From Diphasiastrum complanatum (Eukaryota > Streptophyta > Lycopodiopsida > Lycopodiales > Lycopodiaceae): 64,000 nt of DNA. Each line of letters starts with the position of its first letter. Position 1 is the stretch's first letter. The stretch lies in assembly GCA_029204225.1 (NCBI GenBank), contig CM055106.1, positions 17,372,149-17,436,148 of the forward strand, given 5' to 3'. This document shows, one piece after another, positions 25,872 through 38,340 of the stretch. The position numbers were made by a program, and so were the translations under genes. The notes beneath the pieces were generated by a model, which saw nothing but the letters and a program-made list of their open reading frames with translations, made no database searches and was not told the origin of the DNA.

Positions 25872-26980
25872 ATGGTATCAGAGCTTCATGCTTTGAAGAC
25901 GTGAGGGTGTATACATCAGATCATCAGTGTTTTTGCTTGCAGGAACTCGAATTTTGGAGAAGGATTCAAACTCGCTGAGAAACAAGCAATCTGTGGATCA
26001 TAAGTGGATCAAATCAAGGCTGATCTGATCCAGCGGAGCTTTGTATGGACAGAGAGCTCACATGTGTGAAATCAGCCCTCATTAATGAGTGCTACTTCTC
26101 AAGGAATGATCCAAATTTGATGATCTATAGCTTGTTGGATAGGTATTGGAGAGTAGAATGTGTTGCTCTTGTTTCTAAATCAATTTGATTTGTTTTTAGA
26201 AGAGTTTTAGACAATCAGAGAGTTTGAGAGGGTACTCAACTCGTGGGATATGCCAAAGTGAGCACACATTTGTCTTTTTCACCAATTTTATCAATTTTCA
26301 TTGTCAATCAAGTCGGATTGGATAGAAGTGAGTGTTCTGAGGTCTTAGACTTTTTCATTTCACACATATTACTGTGTTTGAGTTGAAAGTAAGTTCCTAG
26401 AGAGCTTTTCAGTACATTGAAACTCGTGGGAGAGATAGACTTCTTGCTTGCATGTGCTTCTTCTTTTGTGACTGAAGCAAGATCCAACATTGAATGGAAG
26501 CCAATTAGATCACATATGGACAAATGCAAACAACAAAAAACACTTCTACGGAGTCACACACTTTTACGGAGTCACACACTGTTATTGGAGTGATCACTCA
26601 CCAATTTATTGCCTTTATAATGACCCAAGTATCATGTAAGCCTCCTTCATCAAGTTTCCATTGTTGCAACTACTGTTGCTTCTCATACAACTCAACATAC
26701 ATAATTAGATTATTGTCATCGCATTCCTGGAAAGAACTAGGTCAACTTGCAACTACCCTACCTGGTGACTTGCATCAAACAGTCACTTTTAAATCACTTT
26801 AAAACATTCACTCTTCCCACATGCAATTTTTTGTACTCCGATGAGGTTTCTCATCTTTTGTTAATAAAAATAGACAATTTCTTTTCTTACCACATTCACA
26901 TATACTGTAACACATGTAAAAAATTATAATACCAGCTTAAGGCAGGGCCAAGTGGCTTGTAACACTCCCTTGTTAAATTT
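25872..26980 (+). other. Copia primer site and leader, then sequence without a gene
   Basis: TGGTATCAGAGC at 25872-25883 is followed by a non-coding leader that contains CACATGTGTGAAATC and resembles copia leaders. No Gag follows. An 18-19 bp motif (CTTYTACGGAGTCACACAC) is repeated in tandem at about 26540-26580. Beyond that I see nothing recognisable. Confidence 0.5.
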
Positions 26981-27125
26981 CGGTTTGGGGTCTGAAGTCT
27001 CGATTTTGGGGCATAGGGGTTAAGAGTTAGGGTTTAGGATCTAGGGTTTAACGTTTGAAGTTTAGGGCATGGGATTTAAGATTTAGGGTATTGGGTTTGG
27101 GGATTACAATTTAGGGGCTGGGTAG
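26981..27125 (+). repeat. Degenerate telomere-like TTTAGGG sequence
   Basis: Irregular runs such as GGGTTTAGGATCTAGGGTTT, GAAGTTTAGGGC and GATTTAGGGTATTGGGTTT recall the plant telomere unit TTTAGGG, but without a regular 7-bp period. Such interstitial, decayed telomere-like tracts are common in plant genomes. Confidence 0.6.
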
Positions 27126-28225
27126 AGGAGCTTTTATGCTCTTCACTCTAGAAGCTTCGCCCCCTCGAGGAGATGTCGGTGCCGGAGGTGCGGACATGGA
27201 TGAAGCGCGCTTCTCAGAGCGATCAAGTCCTTGCAACCTGGGTGGTTGCTTCAAGGGCAAAAATCTTACCTTTGAAGAAAAGCTCATCAACCGATGACAT
27301 CAGAGACGACAACAGGCCATCAACTCTGATGCATCGTTCTTTCCCAATTTTTGAACAGATTGCTTTGGGCCAGAATGAGCTAAACATTCTGACAAGGGAG
27401 AATATTTCATGATATTCACTGCCACACTTTTCCAAACCTTTGTCAATCTTCAGAGCAATACCAAAATGTGCATACCAGTGTAAAGGTTTGAGTTCTTTGC
27501 TAATAGAGCTAATATGTGCAAAATTTTGCAACTGACTCGAATGGCATTATTCACATAGTCACGATATGTGACTCGTCGTCGTCATGTACTTGTGATGATT
27601 TCAAGCACATGACGACAAAGGGAAACATATGTACTTCTGCATGTTGTTTTGGGATTAGATATCAACAATAATATGTGCATTCACAAGCCATATCTCTCTC
27701 ATCACTTAAGCTATTTCAAATTTCGAGTAGGGTTAAGAATGTGCCTTGTAATTATCATTGATTACATTGTATGGTACTATTTTTGAACAATGTTGTAAAG
27801 TTTTATTTATCGAAGCTGTGCAAACATTGACAAATTTTATTAATCTTTACGTCATTGTCTATATGGATGGCTCTCTCTCTCTCTCTATGTAAAATGGAAC
27901 AATAGAGAAGATGCTTTGTGCTAGTAAATTGTAATTTAACACACACACAGTCATAAAGGAAAATCAAAAAAGCAAAGCACACCATGTGTGACTCTTAAAT
28001 ATCCACTACAATTGTCCTCTGTCAAAGCCACAAAAAGTTTATCACGAAAATGCCAAGGTCTTACAACAAGAGGAGCCAAGAAATCTCTTACATCCAACTG
28101 TCCAACATCATCAAGCATCAAAAGTACTTGTGCAGAATGATCTTGCTGAAGATGATGATCAGAAATGGGTGTGTTGCATTTGGAAGATGACATTGATAGT
28201 TTAAAAAAATGCTTACAGCTTCAAC
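27126..28225 (-). other. Possible decayed gene; NB-ARC-like piece at 27951-28193
   Basis: A minus-strand frame at 27951-28193 contains QVLLMLDDVGQLDVRDFLAP and DKLFVALTEDN, which resembles the kinase-2 region (LLxLDDV) of plant NB-ARC resistance proteins. There is no P-loop or GLPL motif nearby. A second minus frame, 27223-27531 (LLSSLMSSVDELFFKGKIFA), is of unknown kind. The patch at 27150-27280 is richer in G+C than its surroundings, as old coding sequence would be. The assignment is weak. Confidence 0.3.
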
Positions 28226-28359
28226 TTACACACGGAAAAAGATGCTTGATGATGAAGAGGAATTAGAGGAAGAAGAAGAAGAACTAGAAATGGTTACATT
28301 TGGAAACCGATGATCAGATGCTGAAAGAGTGTCGAAATTTGGAAGATGAGATTGAGTGA

Positions 28360-30009
28360 TCAGTACAGGTGCTGTGGAAGGCGAGGCGTTGCCAGGAGGT
28401 GTAAAGGAACTGCCTTTGGGAATGTGAGGCCATACGCTTCCGTCATATCCATTTTTTCTGCAGGTGGCACAGACCACTCGAAACTTTGTAGCAGCGCAGC
28501 CAGCGCTAGCTGCACCGATGCCAACGCCAGTACCGCCCCCGGGCATGCCCTCCTACCACTGCCGAAAGGTATCAGCTCAAAGTCCTGACCACGCACATCA
28601 ATGCTGCTATCTAGGTTCCTCTCGGGATCGAATTCCAAGGGTCTTTCCCACCTTGATGGATCTCTACCGATCGCCCATGCATTGACTAGCAGACGGACTT
28701 TAGCTGGGATGGTGTAGCGGCCAGCCGCTCACTTCAACAGCTTCCATGGACTCGTGTGGCACCAGGAATGGCGCTGCGGGGTGCAGACGAAAAGTTTCCT
28801 TCACAGCAGCTTGCAGGTACTTAAGCTGTGGTAGATCTGCTTCCTCTACCTTCCGCTCACGTCCCACCGTTTGATCCAACTCCTCTAAGCTCTTGAGCTT
28901 TTTTTTGCACGAAAGGCTTGAGAAGGACTTCTGAAATCGCCCACTCCATAGTTAGTGCCGAACTGTCATTGCCCGCGGCCAGCATGTTCTGCATGATAAG
29001 CACATATACAATGCACACAAGCTACATGAAAACATGTTATCACATTCAGATCTGCAGTAAGCAGAACGACCATAAAATAGAATTGACAAATCCTAAGAGT
29101 TTTACGATAGCCACGGCCTTGATGTGGTCCATGCTGAGATGTTCATAAGCTTCGTTGCTGCCTAAAGATAAGAGCACATCAATAGAATCAAGCGACGAAT
29201 CTGCAAAAGCGTCCTGCTTCTTTTGTTGATGCTCTTGGATGATGGCAATGGGCATCCATGATAAAATCCATTCGTTTTCTGGCTGCCTTCATCTGTCGCT
29301 CATAGCCATGGATGTCCAGCCACCCCATGTAAGGAACGTAATCCCCCCAGTTGAAGACGCCACAAAGGTAGAAGTACTCGTTAACAATGTCTTTAAATGC
29401 CATAGCTTCTTTACTGTCTGAGGCAAAATACTTCTTGTTCAATACCATGCGTGTAATGATGTTGCGTGTCAGTGCGAAAAGCTGCTAGTGGACATCAACT
29501 GCTTTTCCGCCCTCCACTTTAGCCCGAATAGACTTCACCATGCAATCAACCTCTTCCGTTCTGATGTGCTTGCTTGCTTCCATCCTTCTGAGAGTAAACA
29601 ACTCCAACTGGCAAACCTTCCTGGCATTTCTCCAGATTGGACCGTATTCTGCAGAGGCAATGTCCGCATTATTGTAGAGAAGTATCTTCCCAGACAGTCT
29701 CTTTGGTCTTGAGGCAAAGTTCTGATCATGAGTCTTTAAGAACTCTCTGGCAAGTGCTGCATTAGACACCACGACAGTGGGGACGGAGCCTAGCCTGAGA
29801 AACATGAGAGGACCATGCGTGTGGGCTAGTTTTGCCAAAGACTGATGAGGCGATTTGCCTAGAAGATGGAGATGTCCAATGATCGGCCACGCCGGTGGAC
29901 CTGGAGGCCGACTAAGCTTTTTGTTTGGCTGATACAGCAAGAACCTGCAAAGCGTAAAGAGCAAAAGCAGGCCAAGCGCTACCACTCCATACCCATCAAT
30001 CAGTTCCAT
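28360..30009 (-). pseudogene. A-type (CYP71 clan) cytochrome P450, broken
   Basis: ATG at 30009-30007 begins a membrane anchor (GVVALGLLLLFTLCRFLL) and a proline hinge (RPPGPPAWPIIGHL). Exon 1 ends at 29106, the intron is 28989-29105 (117 bp, CTTATCATGCAG acceptor), and exon 2 runs from 28988 to a stop at 28360. Seen are the I-helix AAGNDSS (Ser for the usual Thr), K-helix ETFRLHP, FDPERN and the heme loop PFGSGRRACPG with its Cys. These give a full-length membrane-bound monooxygenase plan. It is damaged by a TAG near 29487 (VDVH-stop-QLFAL) and by frameshifts near 29255, at an A8 run near 28905, and near 28735. The substrate is not predictable. Sequencing errors at homopolymers could explain one of the shifts; the stop suggests a pseudogene. 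Confidence 0.88.
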
Positions 30010-30441
30010 AACTCTCACCACTCAGTTACATAGTTGCATCGTATAATACAAGCATATTATACGGTGCCATAAAATACGTGTATTATACATTTTTGTTGAA
30101 AAATATGTAGGGCTAGTTCGAAATAATAGATAGCCCTACCTTTACCTTTGAGGATTGACAAGTTTTTATTAAATACTTCATGTGAGATCACAGTTTTCTT
30201 CAGAATTTTGTTCTTATGTTTATGTTTGAAAGGGATGAACACTATGATAAAATAATCTCTTTTTTGTTCTTAAATAAAACTATTGAAAATTAAAATATAG
30301 TAATCAAAGTCGTATAATACGTTGTATTATACATATGTATATAATATGTCAATTATATGGTAGTTTACTATTAAATACTTATTATATGCAACTATGCTCA
30401 GTTATTGATGTCTCCCTTCATCACTTCAAAGCACACATCAA

Positions 30442-30493
<52 letters not shown>

Positions 30494-31178
30494 TGAGAGA
30501 GAGAGAGAGAGAGCGCGAGCGAGCTAAAGGATTTCCTTGAGTTTTCATTGGGCCACGTGTGCCCTAAAAATTTGATTGCAAACAAGTGCCACTGAGCATC
30601 TAATTTTCCTTGCCCATTATATCAAGATATTAGAGGGAGACATCATTGCCTTTTTGCAAATCACCTAAAAATCCCAACAAAATCATGAAAATTATGAGGG
30701 CCAATTCTAAAGCCAATTTTTATTTGAATATCTATGCTAATTTTTTTTACTATTTGGACGTAGGACTTAATTGGCATGAAGATTAGCTGATATTGTAAAT
30801 GCCTGGTGCATTTTTTGTGAAATCTTCTCTCTCTATATATATATATTTATATAGATATACAAATGAAGAGAGAGAGATATGTATATATACATAGAGAGAG
30901 AGAGAGTGTGTGTGTGTGTCTGTGTGTGTGACAATGTGTGTGTATATATAGAATGATATATGTAAATATATACACTCTCTAAATAAAGTATATATATTTA
31001 AAAAGAGAGAAAGAGAGAGCTCTAGAACATTCTAGAAATAGAACATTTGAGACACATCATAATGTCAAGAAGAGGAATGAATATAAGTTGTTCATGTTTG
31101 ACGAGCAACACAATTAGGATGAAGGTTTTTTAAAGTTACATTTAGAGAGAAAACTAGCAATAAAGTGAGTTGTTGGGG

Positions 31179-31238
<60 letters not shown>

Positions 31239-31463
31239 AACTTGATTTCCATTGCATTATGTTCAGTGGGAGGTGTATATTTTCTTAGAAATTTTGATAG
31301 GTAGGCTGAGCTTAGGATTATGATCTCTTGGGGTTAGGGATGTGGGAATGAAAATAGAGATAAAGTGAGGTATTGGAGAGTACCATATAATGGAGCGGGG
31401 CCATCTTTTATGATTTCTTAAGATCCTAAAGCTTGTGGTTAAAATATACTGTAACCTATGGCA
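30010..31463. other. AT-rich spacer with several microsatellites
   Basis: No gene was seen. It contains a (GT)n then (GA)n tract at about 30447-30520, mixed TA/GA/GT runs at 30820-31020, and a (GA)n tract at about 31183-31237. A 120-bp stretch at 31015-31130 has a relative at 37340-37460 that carries a heat-shock-element-like motif. Confidence 0.6.
30447..30520. repeat. Compound (GT)n-(GA)n microsatellite
   Basis: An uninterrupted GT run of about 40 bases is followed by GA-rich sequence ending GCGCGAGCGAGC. Confidence 0.9.
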
Positions 31464-32113
31464 TGTGAAAGATTTCAGATCCTTAAGATCCAATCTACTT
31501 GAATGATCTTTGGTTAGAAAGAGAAATACACTACCAATTTCACCAATGTAGAAAAATCAGCATCTACACACAATTTGAGATGCAAACACTAATAGAACTT
31601 GATCAAACTTGAATGAAATGATTATGTACTGTTGCTGTCCGTACAAAACCAGCAAGCTACTGTATTTCACACGTGTGGATCCAAAAATAGCAAATATAGA
31701 TCATTCTACACATAGAATTGCAAGCAATCACCAAGATAGTGCACCAATGGATAGTAGAACCCAAGAGAACCATGTATAAGCATGAAATGAGATAGAGAAG
31801 AGAGAAGATAACTCTCTCCACGAGTTACATCCTTTTATAGCAGGTCCAAACCCTATTTGGCCACTTGGCTTTCCCACCAAAATGCTAACCCTACCAATTT
31901 TGGGTCTAGATTCAATGTACCCAACTTATTCAAATTGAATCTACTCAAACTCGCATTCTATCTTTCCCACACTTTCAAAAAGTGTTTATTCAAATGAAAT
32001 TTAGATTAATGAACTTTGAAAAGTCAACCTCTAAGTCTAAAACAAGTTTTGGCCTCAATATGCCAAATATGGAAATATTGCAAAATGAAATGAAACTAGT
32101 TGAATCTTTCACA
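31464..32113 (-). repeat. Element C 3' LTR (left)
   Basis: 650 bp, TGTGAAAG...TTTCACA, with a TATAAAAG box read on the minus strand and a CACACGTGTGG palindrome. Confidence 0.93.
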
Positions 32114-35100
32114 CTCCCTCTTCAACTAGTTTTAGCATAGACTTTGATAATACTCCAAGTGAAGTCCTATGCTTCATGAACAAGTCTTTTCCCAATGCTT
32201 TGGTGAAGATATCAGCTACACATTCCCTTGAAGACACATGTTGAAGCTCCACCTCCTTTGCAATGACTCGCTCCCTCACAAAATGATATTGTATCTCAAT
32301 ATGCTTGCTCCTAGCATGAAAGATAGGATTGGATGCCATTCTTAGGGCTGATTGATTGTCACAAAAGATGATTGGGCTCTTTGAAAAATCCAGCAAGTGA
32401 AGATCCTTGATCATCCTCTTGATCCATACCATCTCCTTTGTGCAATGTGTAAGAGCTTTGTACTCGGCCTCACTAGATGACAATGAGATAGTGGCTTGTT
32501 TCTTTGACATCCATGATATAGCTCCATCACCTATGAAAATACAATAAGAACTAATGGATTTCCTATCCATTACATCTCCAGCATAGTCCGAATCTGAAAA
32601 TCCAAAAAGATTAGGTGATGATCCCTCATACAATATGCCAAAATCTCGAGTTCCAATGATGTACCTCAAAACTCGCTTTCCTAGCTTCCAATGCTCCTCA
32701 CTAGGATCTTGCATGAATTGACTCAATCTTCCAACACAATAGCTTAGATCAGGTCTAGTAATGGTTAGATAGATGAGTGAACCAACTAGCTTTCTATAGA
32801 GAGTAATGTCCTTGAAGGATCTTTCATTACCTCTTATAATAAGCTTTACATGAGACTCCATATGTGTATCAATAGCTTTTGCATCTACCATATGAAATCT
32901 TTCTAGAATAGAATTAGCATACTTCTCTTGACAAATTAAAGTAGATTGAGAAGATCTAATGACTTCTATTCCTAAAATGTAATGCAAATTACCAAGATCA
33001 TGCACCTCAAACTCCTTCTTAAGAGCATTCTTGATATCCTCCACATCTTGATTGTCTCCACCACTCAAGATGATATCATCCACATAGATTAGCAAGATGG
33101 TAACATCATTTCCAGCAAATCTATAATAAAGTGAATGATCATACTCACTCATAACAAAGCCTTGAGAGAGTAAAAAAGTGTTAAGCTTAGCATACCAACT
33201 CCTTGGTGCTTACTTAAGGCCATACAAACTCTTTTGTAGAAGACACACATGATTTGGCTTTGTTGATGAGATGTAGCTCTCGGGTTGCTCCATGTATACT
33301 TCCTCCTCAAGATCACCATTCAAGAATGCATTTGAAATGTCCATTTGCCATAGATCCCATCCATAAAGTGTAGCAAGTGAAATGATGACTCGAATGCTTA
33401 CCATCTTTGCCACGGGTGCAAAGGTCTCATCATAGTCAATTCCTTGTTGTTGAGCATATCCTTTTGCCACTAACCTTAGCTTGTACTTGTTGATAGATCC
33501 ATCTTGGTTTGTCTTCACCTTAAAGATCCATTTGCATCCAATAGCTTTCTTGTCCTTAGGCAACTCCACCAATCTCCATGTTCCATTCTTCATAAGAGCT
33601 TGATACTCAAGATCCATTACTTGGATCCACTCCTCTTCTTTCCTTGCTTGATCTACACTTGTAGGCTCATCCAAAGAGGTTAGGAAAGCAACATAATTTC
33701 CAGAAACTACTTGCTTACCCTTTTGATCATATGTGAGCCTTGAAGGTACTTGTCTTTCTCTTGATGTTCTCCTTGGCTTTTGACTTGATGAAGGTCCATC
33801 ATCACCACCATCCAAAGTAGGATCCTTCTCATCAACATCAAGAATGTTAGATCCATCAACTTTACCATCAATCATGATTGAAGACACCTTTGGAATGTTT
33901 CCCTCATAAAAAATGACATCTCTACCAACAATCACTTTGTTAGTAGAAGGAATGTAAACCTTGTAGGCTTTACTCACCTCACTATATCCAACAAAAATAC
34001 CTCTTCTTGAAGATGGATCCTCCTTGGTCCTATCATCAAGAGTAATGTTGACATAGCATGTGCATCCAAAAGTTCTTAGAAAGTTGACACTCGGCCTCCT
34101 CTTGAATAGCATCTCAAAAGGTGTCCTTCCATCCAAAATAGCACTCGGCCACGTATTGCACAAGAAATTGGCACACAACAAAGCTTGATCCCAAAATGGT
34201 TTGTCAAGATTAGCACTTAACCTCATAGCTCTAGCACTTTCACATAAAGTCCTCTTCTTCCTTTCAGCCACTCCATTTTGTTGTGGAGTCCTTGATGTTG
34301 TATACTCCCTCTTGATCCTATGCTCATCACAAAAAGGCCTTGAACTTGTTAGATATGTACTCACCACCATTGTCACCTCTCAAGCACTTGATCTTTGTGA
34401 AGAATTGGTTCTCCCTTGCATTCTTGAATTCGACAAAGACATCATACACTTCATCCTTGCTCTTTAGTATATAGATCCAACAAAATCTACTAAAATCGTC
34501 AATGAATGTTACATACATCTTAGCTCCACTATTGCTAATTGTAGTAAATCCATGAATATCCGAATGTACAAGTTGAAAAGGCTTTGTAGATCTAGAAATA
34601 GATCTAGTATAAGGTAGTCTATGTGACTTAGACAAAGCACAAGACTCACAAACATGCTTGCCATTACTTAAGGAACTTGGAAGACCAATCACAACCTTCT
34701 TCCTTGCCATTACCTCCAATGACTTGAAGTTGAGGTGTCCCATCCTTTTGTGCCAAACCTCTTGAATAAAAATTTGCTCTCTTGCAACACATCCAACTTG
34801 GTTAGCAATAACACAAGCATCAAGTTTGAACAACTTCCCTTGTCTTTTACCTTTTTCAATCAAGACATCCTTCCTTTTGATCAAACAAGCATCTCCATTA
34901 AACTCCACCTCTTACTTAGCATTTGACTCACACTAAGCAAATTCTTGGTAATAGATGGAATAAACAAGACATCCTCCAAATGAACATTCCTATTTGTAGA
35001 GAGAGAAATAGGAATTGTGCCAATCCCTTTGATTGCACACTCACCATCATTGGCCATGTAGATCACCCTCTTGTCATCTCCATATGCCAACAAAGAAGTG

Positions 35101-36056
35101 AAATACTCTTTGTGAAAGGTCATGTGTGAACTTGCTCCACTATCAATCCACCAAGGATCTAGATCTCCATCATTAGCAAGCATACATGAAGACATCACAA
35201 AAGCATCATCATTTGCATCTTGCACATCCAAACCATCCTCATCAAGAGTAAGATTACCTTGCTTGTCTCCTTGATCTCTCTTCTTCTTGTAGCACTCACT
35301 TGCAAAGTGTCCTTTGATACCACAATAGAAGCATTTGAGCTTTTATCTATCCTTCTTTTTGCTACTTGAAGAAGCATCCACTTGATCTTGTCCTTTAGAC
35401 CACTTGCTTTTGGTTTTGCCCTTGAATTTGCCCTTTGTGAACATAGCATCCTCTTGAAGTGTTGATGTAGATCCACCTCTTGCTTGAAGCCTATATTCCT
35501 CATTGATCAAGATCTCTTGAAGATCCATCAAACTTGGCAAAGTCTTTTGAATAGCAATAATTTGAACAATGTTAGCATGAGCATCCAACAAGCCATTAAG
35601 AATCACTTGAATAAGCTCTCCTTCCTTAATGCTTTCATCTATGCAAGCTAACTCATCATTCAATGCTTTCATTCTCAAAACAAAAGTACTTGGACTTTCT
35701 TCATTCTTTTGCAAACAAGAAAAGATTTGCCTTCTTAGAGTCAACACTCTAGAAGTAGACTTGGATTCATAAAGCTTCTTCAATGAATTCCAAGCTTCCA
35801 AAGATGATGTGCACTTACCAACTTCCTTGAGAAGTTCATTGGTAACATTCATCTTTATCATGTGTAGAGCCTTCTTGGCCCTCTTGTCATACCTCAATTG
35901 ATCTTGTTGTGTTGCTGGTCTCTCCTCCAAACCTACAACAATATCCAAAACATCATTCATCTCAAGAAGTGACTCCATCCTCACTTTCCATAATGAATAG
36001 TTACTTGAGGTAAGCCTATCATTGACTTCCAACATGACTCCAATTGAGGTTGCCAT
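32109..36056 (-). pseudogene. Element C Gag-Pol (copia)
   Basis: Gag starts at 36056 (MATSIGVMLEVNDRLTSSNY). A TAA near 35341 falls just before the knuckle CFYCGIKGHFASEC. The protease keeps WWIDSGASSH. A 7-base deletion near 34910 shifts the frame before LIKRKDVLIEKGKRQ. Integrase carries HKRMGHLNF, DDFSRFCW and GDNGGEY, with a one-base insertion in a T run near 34335, then TPQQNGVAERKK. RT carries KWIFKVKTNQDG and MDISNAFLNG, a TAA after SLYGLK near 33208 (CAA in the family), and LLIYVDDIILSGG. RNase H has SLSSSEAEYKAL and DNQSALRMASNP, ending KLVEEGV. Compared with element A it shows what A lost. Two nonsense changes and two or more frameshifts make it inactive. Confidence 0.93.
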
Positions 36057-36655
36057 ATAGCAATGACCTGATCTTCTCTTTCAACCTATTTCAATGCACA
36101 AATCACTCCTTTGAACAACAACAAATGATTTCAAAAGAAATCACCAAGATTTGAAACTATCTCACAAATTCTCTTCTAGCACTTATCCAAGCAAATCAAC
36201 ACATAGAATCATGGAATCTTGATCAACCTATGATCTATCCTCAATCTAATGACTTTTGCCACTTCCTAAGATTGAAACACACTCAAATGAAGTCCAGCAA
36301 CCTCACTATCTAGATATCCAATCAAAATTAGGGTTTTGACAAAATCACAAAAATTGACTATTCCAAATCTACATGCAAATGCTGAAAATTTGATATGCAA
36401 TCTATAAGCCACTACTTAGGCTGAACCAATGATCCAAAAATCGGCCAAATCCAGCATGTGAATTCAAAAAACGGAATTGAACAAGTATATTGACCTATTT
36501 AGTGTTTTGATCTACAAAAGAACCAATCTACAAAAGCAAAAAAGCCGATTTTGGTGTAGAATCCTCTCTAGCATGCTCTAGACTTGATATCTTCACCAAA
36601 TCATTGATAGATCTGATTTTCTCCTTCATAACCTGAAACACAAGCTCTGATACCA

Positions 36656-37305
36656 TGTGAAAGATTTCAAATCCTTAAGATTCAATCTACTTGAATGATC
36701 TTTGGTTAGAAAGAGAAATACACTATCAATTTCACCAATGTAGAAAAATCAGCATCTACACACAATTTGAGATGCAAACACTAATAGAACTTGATCAAAC
36801 TTGAATGAAATGATTATGTACTGTTGCTGTCTGTACAAAACCAGCAAGCTACTGTATTTCACACGTGTGGATCCAAAAATAGCAAATATAGATCATTCTA
36901 CACATGGAATTGCAAGCAATCACCAAGATAGTGCACCAATGGATAGTAGAACCCAAGAGAACCATGTATAAGCATGAAATGAGATAGAGAAGAGAGAAGA
37001 TAACTCTCTCCACGAGTTACATCCTTTTATAGCAGGTCCAAACCCTATTTGGCCACTTGGCTTTCCCACCAAAATGCTAACCCTACCAATTTTGGGTCTA
37101 GATTCAATGTACCCAACTTATTCAAATTGAATCTACTCAAACTCGCATTCTATCTTTCCCACACTTTCAAAAAGTGTTTATTCAAATGAAATTTAGATTA
37201 ATGAACTTTGAAAAGTCAACCTCTAAGTCTAAAACAAGTTTTGGCCTCAATATGCCAAATATGAAAATATTGCAAAATGTGATGAAACTAGTTGAATCTT
37301 TCACA
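36656..37305 (-). repeat. Element C 5' LTR (right)
   Basis: 650 bp, bounded by the primer site on the left and the TSD TGGCA on the right. Confidence 0.93.
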
Positions 37306-37310
37306 TGGCA

Positions 37311-37555
37311 CAATTTTTTTTGTGTGAAATCTTCTAGAGATAGAGCTCTAGAACATTCTAGAAAGAGAACATTTGAGACACAGTGGTATACTGTCAATAA
37401 GAGAGAACATAAGTCACTCAGGGCTGATGAGTCGCATAGTTAGGATTGAGGTTTTTTTGAAATAGGTTTTAAAATCAAAACAAAAGATATAGTGATGATC
37501 ACTATGTCGCTAGTTTTGTCTTTGAGGTAACTATATGTATGTATATATACATACA

Positions 37556-37593
<38 letters not shown>

Positions 37594-37851
37594 TACATAT
37601 ATATATACACACACACACAAACTAGCGATGTGAGCCCGCAAGTCTGCGAGTGGGCAAGCATTTTGGGCGGGCAGGGCGGGGTTTTGGGCGGGTGGGTTAA
37701 AAATTTGAAAAATGTGGAGTTCTTTTTTCTGGGCAGGGTCACAGGCTGCCTATGGGGCAGCGCGACCGCTGTCCCCAAAAAAAACATGAAGGAAAATTTC
37801 AAAAAAAAAAGGGTCCTGGGCAACGTGAGCGGCCCGGAAACACTATTATTT

Positions 37852-37903
<52 letters not shown>
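37311..37903. repeat. Repeat flank with heat-shock-like motif, G-rich patch and two (TA)n tracts
   Basis: 37330-37460 resembles 31015-31130 and contains GAACATTCTAGAA. (TA)n runs lie at about 37558-37584 and 37855-37903. Between them a G-rich patch (GGGCGGGCAGGGCGGGG near 37665) stands out from the AT-rich surroundings. Open frames here come from the simple repeats. Confidence 0.7.
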
Positions 37904-37907
<4 letters not shown>

Positions 37908-38340
37908 ATAAGCTCATCTCAGCTTGGGGACTTCATAAATCCGTTCCCCCTTAAAAAAATGTCAAGGTCAGAAATACAGTCATCTAGCTTGAGGGTTCCA
38001 TTCTCTCTTATAAGAATATCACAATAAGGAATAACTTCATCCAGCTCGGAGATTCAATAAGAAATCCATTCCCCCTCAAACATTGTGAGAAATAAGCTTA
38101 TCTAGCTCAAGGATCCATTCAATGGGGAGTCCACACCCGCTGAAAAAAAAATTCATAGTGAGGAATAAGCTCATCCAACTTGGGGAATCCATTCCCTCTA
38201 TAAAAGAAAAGTCATGGTAAGGAATAACTCATCCAACTACAAGAATCCATTCCCCCTAAAAACATAAAGTCTGCCAAGGAATAAGCTCGTTAAAGTCGGG
38301 GAACTAATTTAAGAGGGAATCTATTCTGAGACTCCCTTGT
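37904..38340 (+). repeat. Degenerate minisatellite, about 7 units of 56-73 bp
   Basis: Units begin near 37904, 37963, 38021, 38087, 38160, 38219 and 38276. The core is GGAATAAGCTCATCCAACTT followed by GGGGAATCCATTCCCCC and an A-rich spacer. Each unit contains the self-complementary GGGGAATCCATTCCCC. Units differ strongly from one another, so the array is old. Confidence 0.75.

Larger units (their letters stand above)
31459..37310 (-). mobile_element. Copia element C, near full length, minus strand
   Basis: LTRs of 650 bp lie at 31464-32113 and 36656-37305, with target duplication TGGCA at 31459-31463 and 37306-37310. The primer site (complement of TGGTATCAGAGC) is 36644-36655. Gag, protease, integrase, RT and RNase H are all present at 36056-32109, so this is the autonomous form of the family to which element A belongs. 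The LTRs differ at only a few positions by eye, which points to recent insertion. Stops and frameshifts prevent expression of a full polyprotein. Confidence 0.95.

Noticed and set aside
26981-27125. True telomere or chromosome end
   Set aside because: No regular 7-bp array, and ordinary sequence continues on both sides.
27951-28193. A functional NB-ARC resistance gene
   Set aside because: Only a kinase-2-like LLMLDDV is seen; no P-loop, GLPL, MHD or LRR nearby. Kept only as a weak fragment note.
37557-38027. Overlapping ORFs with Tyr-Ile repeats on both strands
   Set aside because: They arise from (TA)n tracts; the non-repeat part has no family resemblance.
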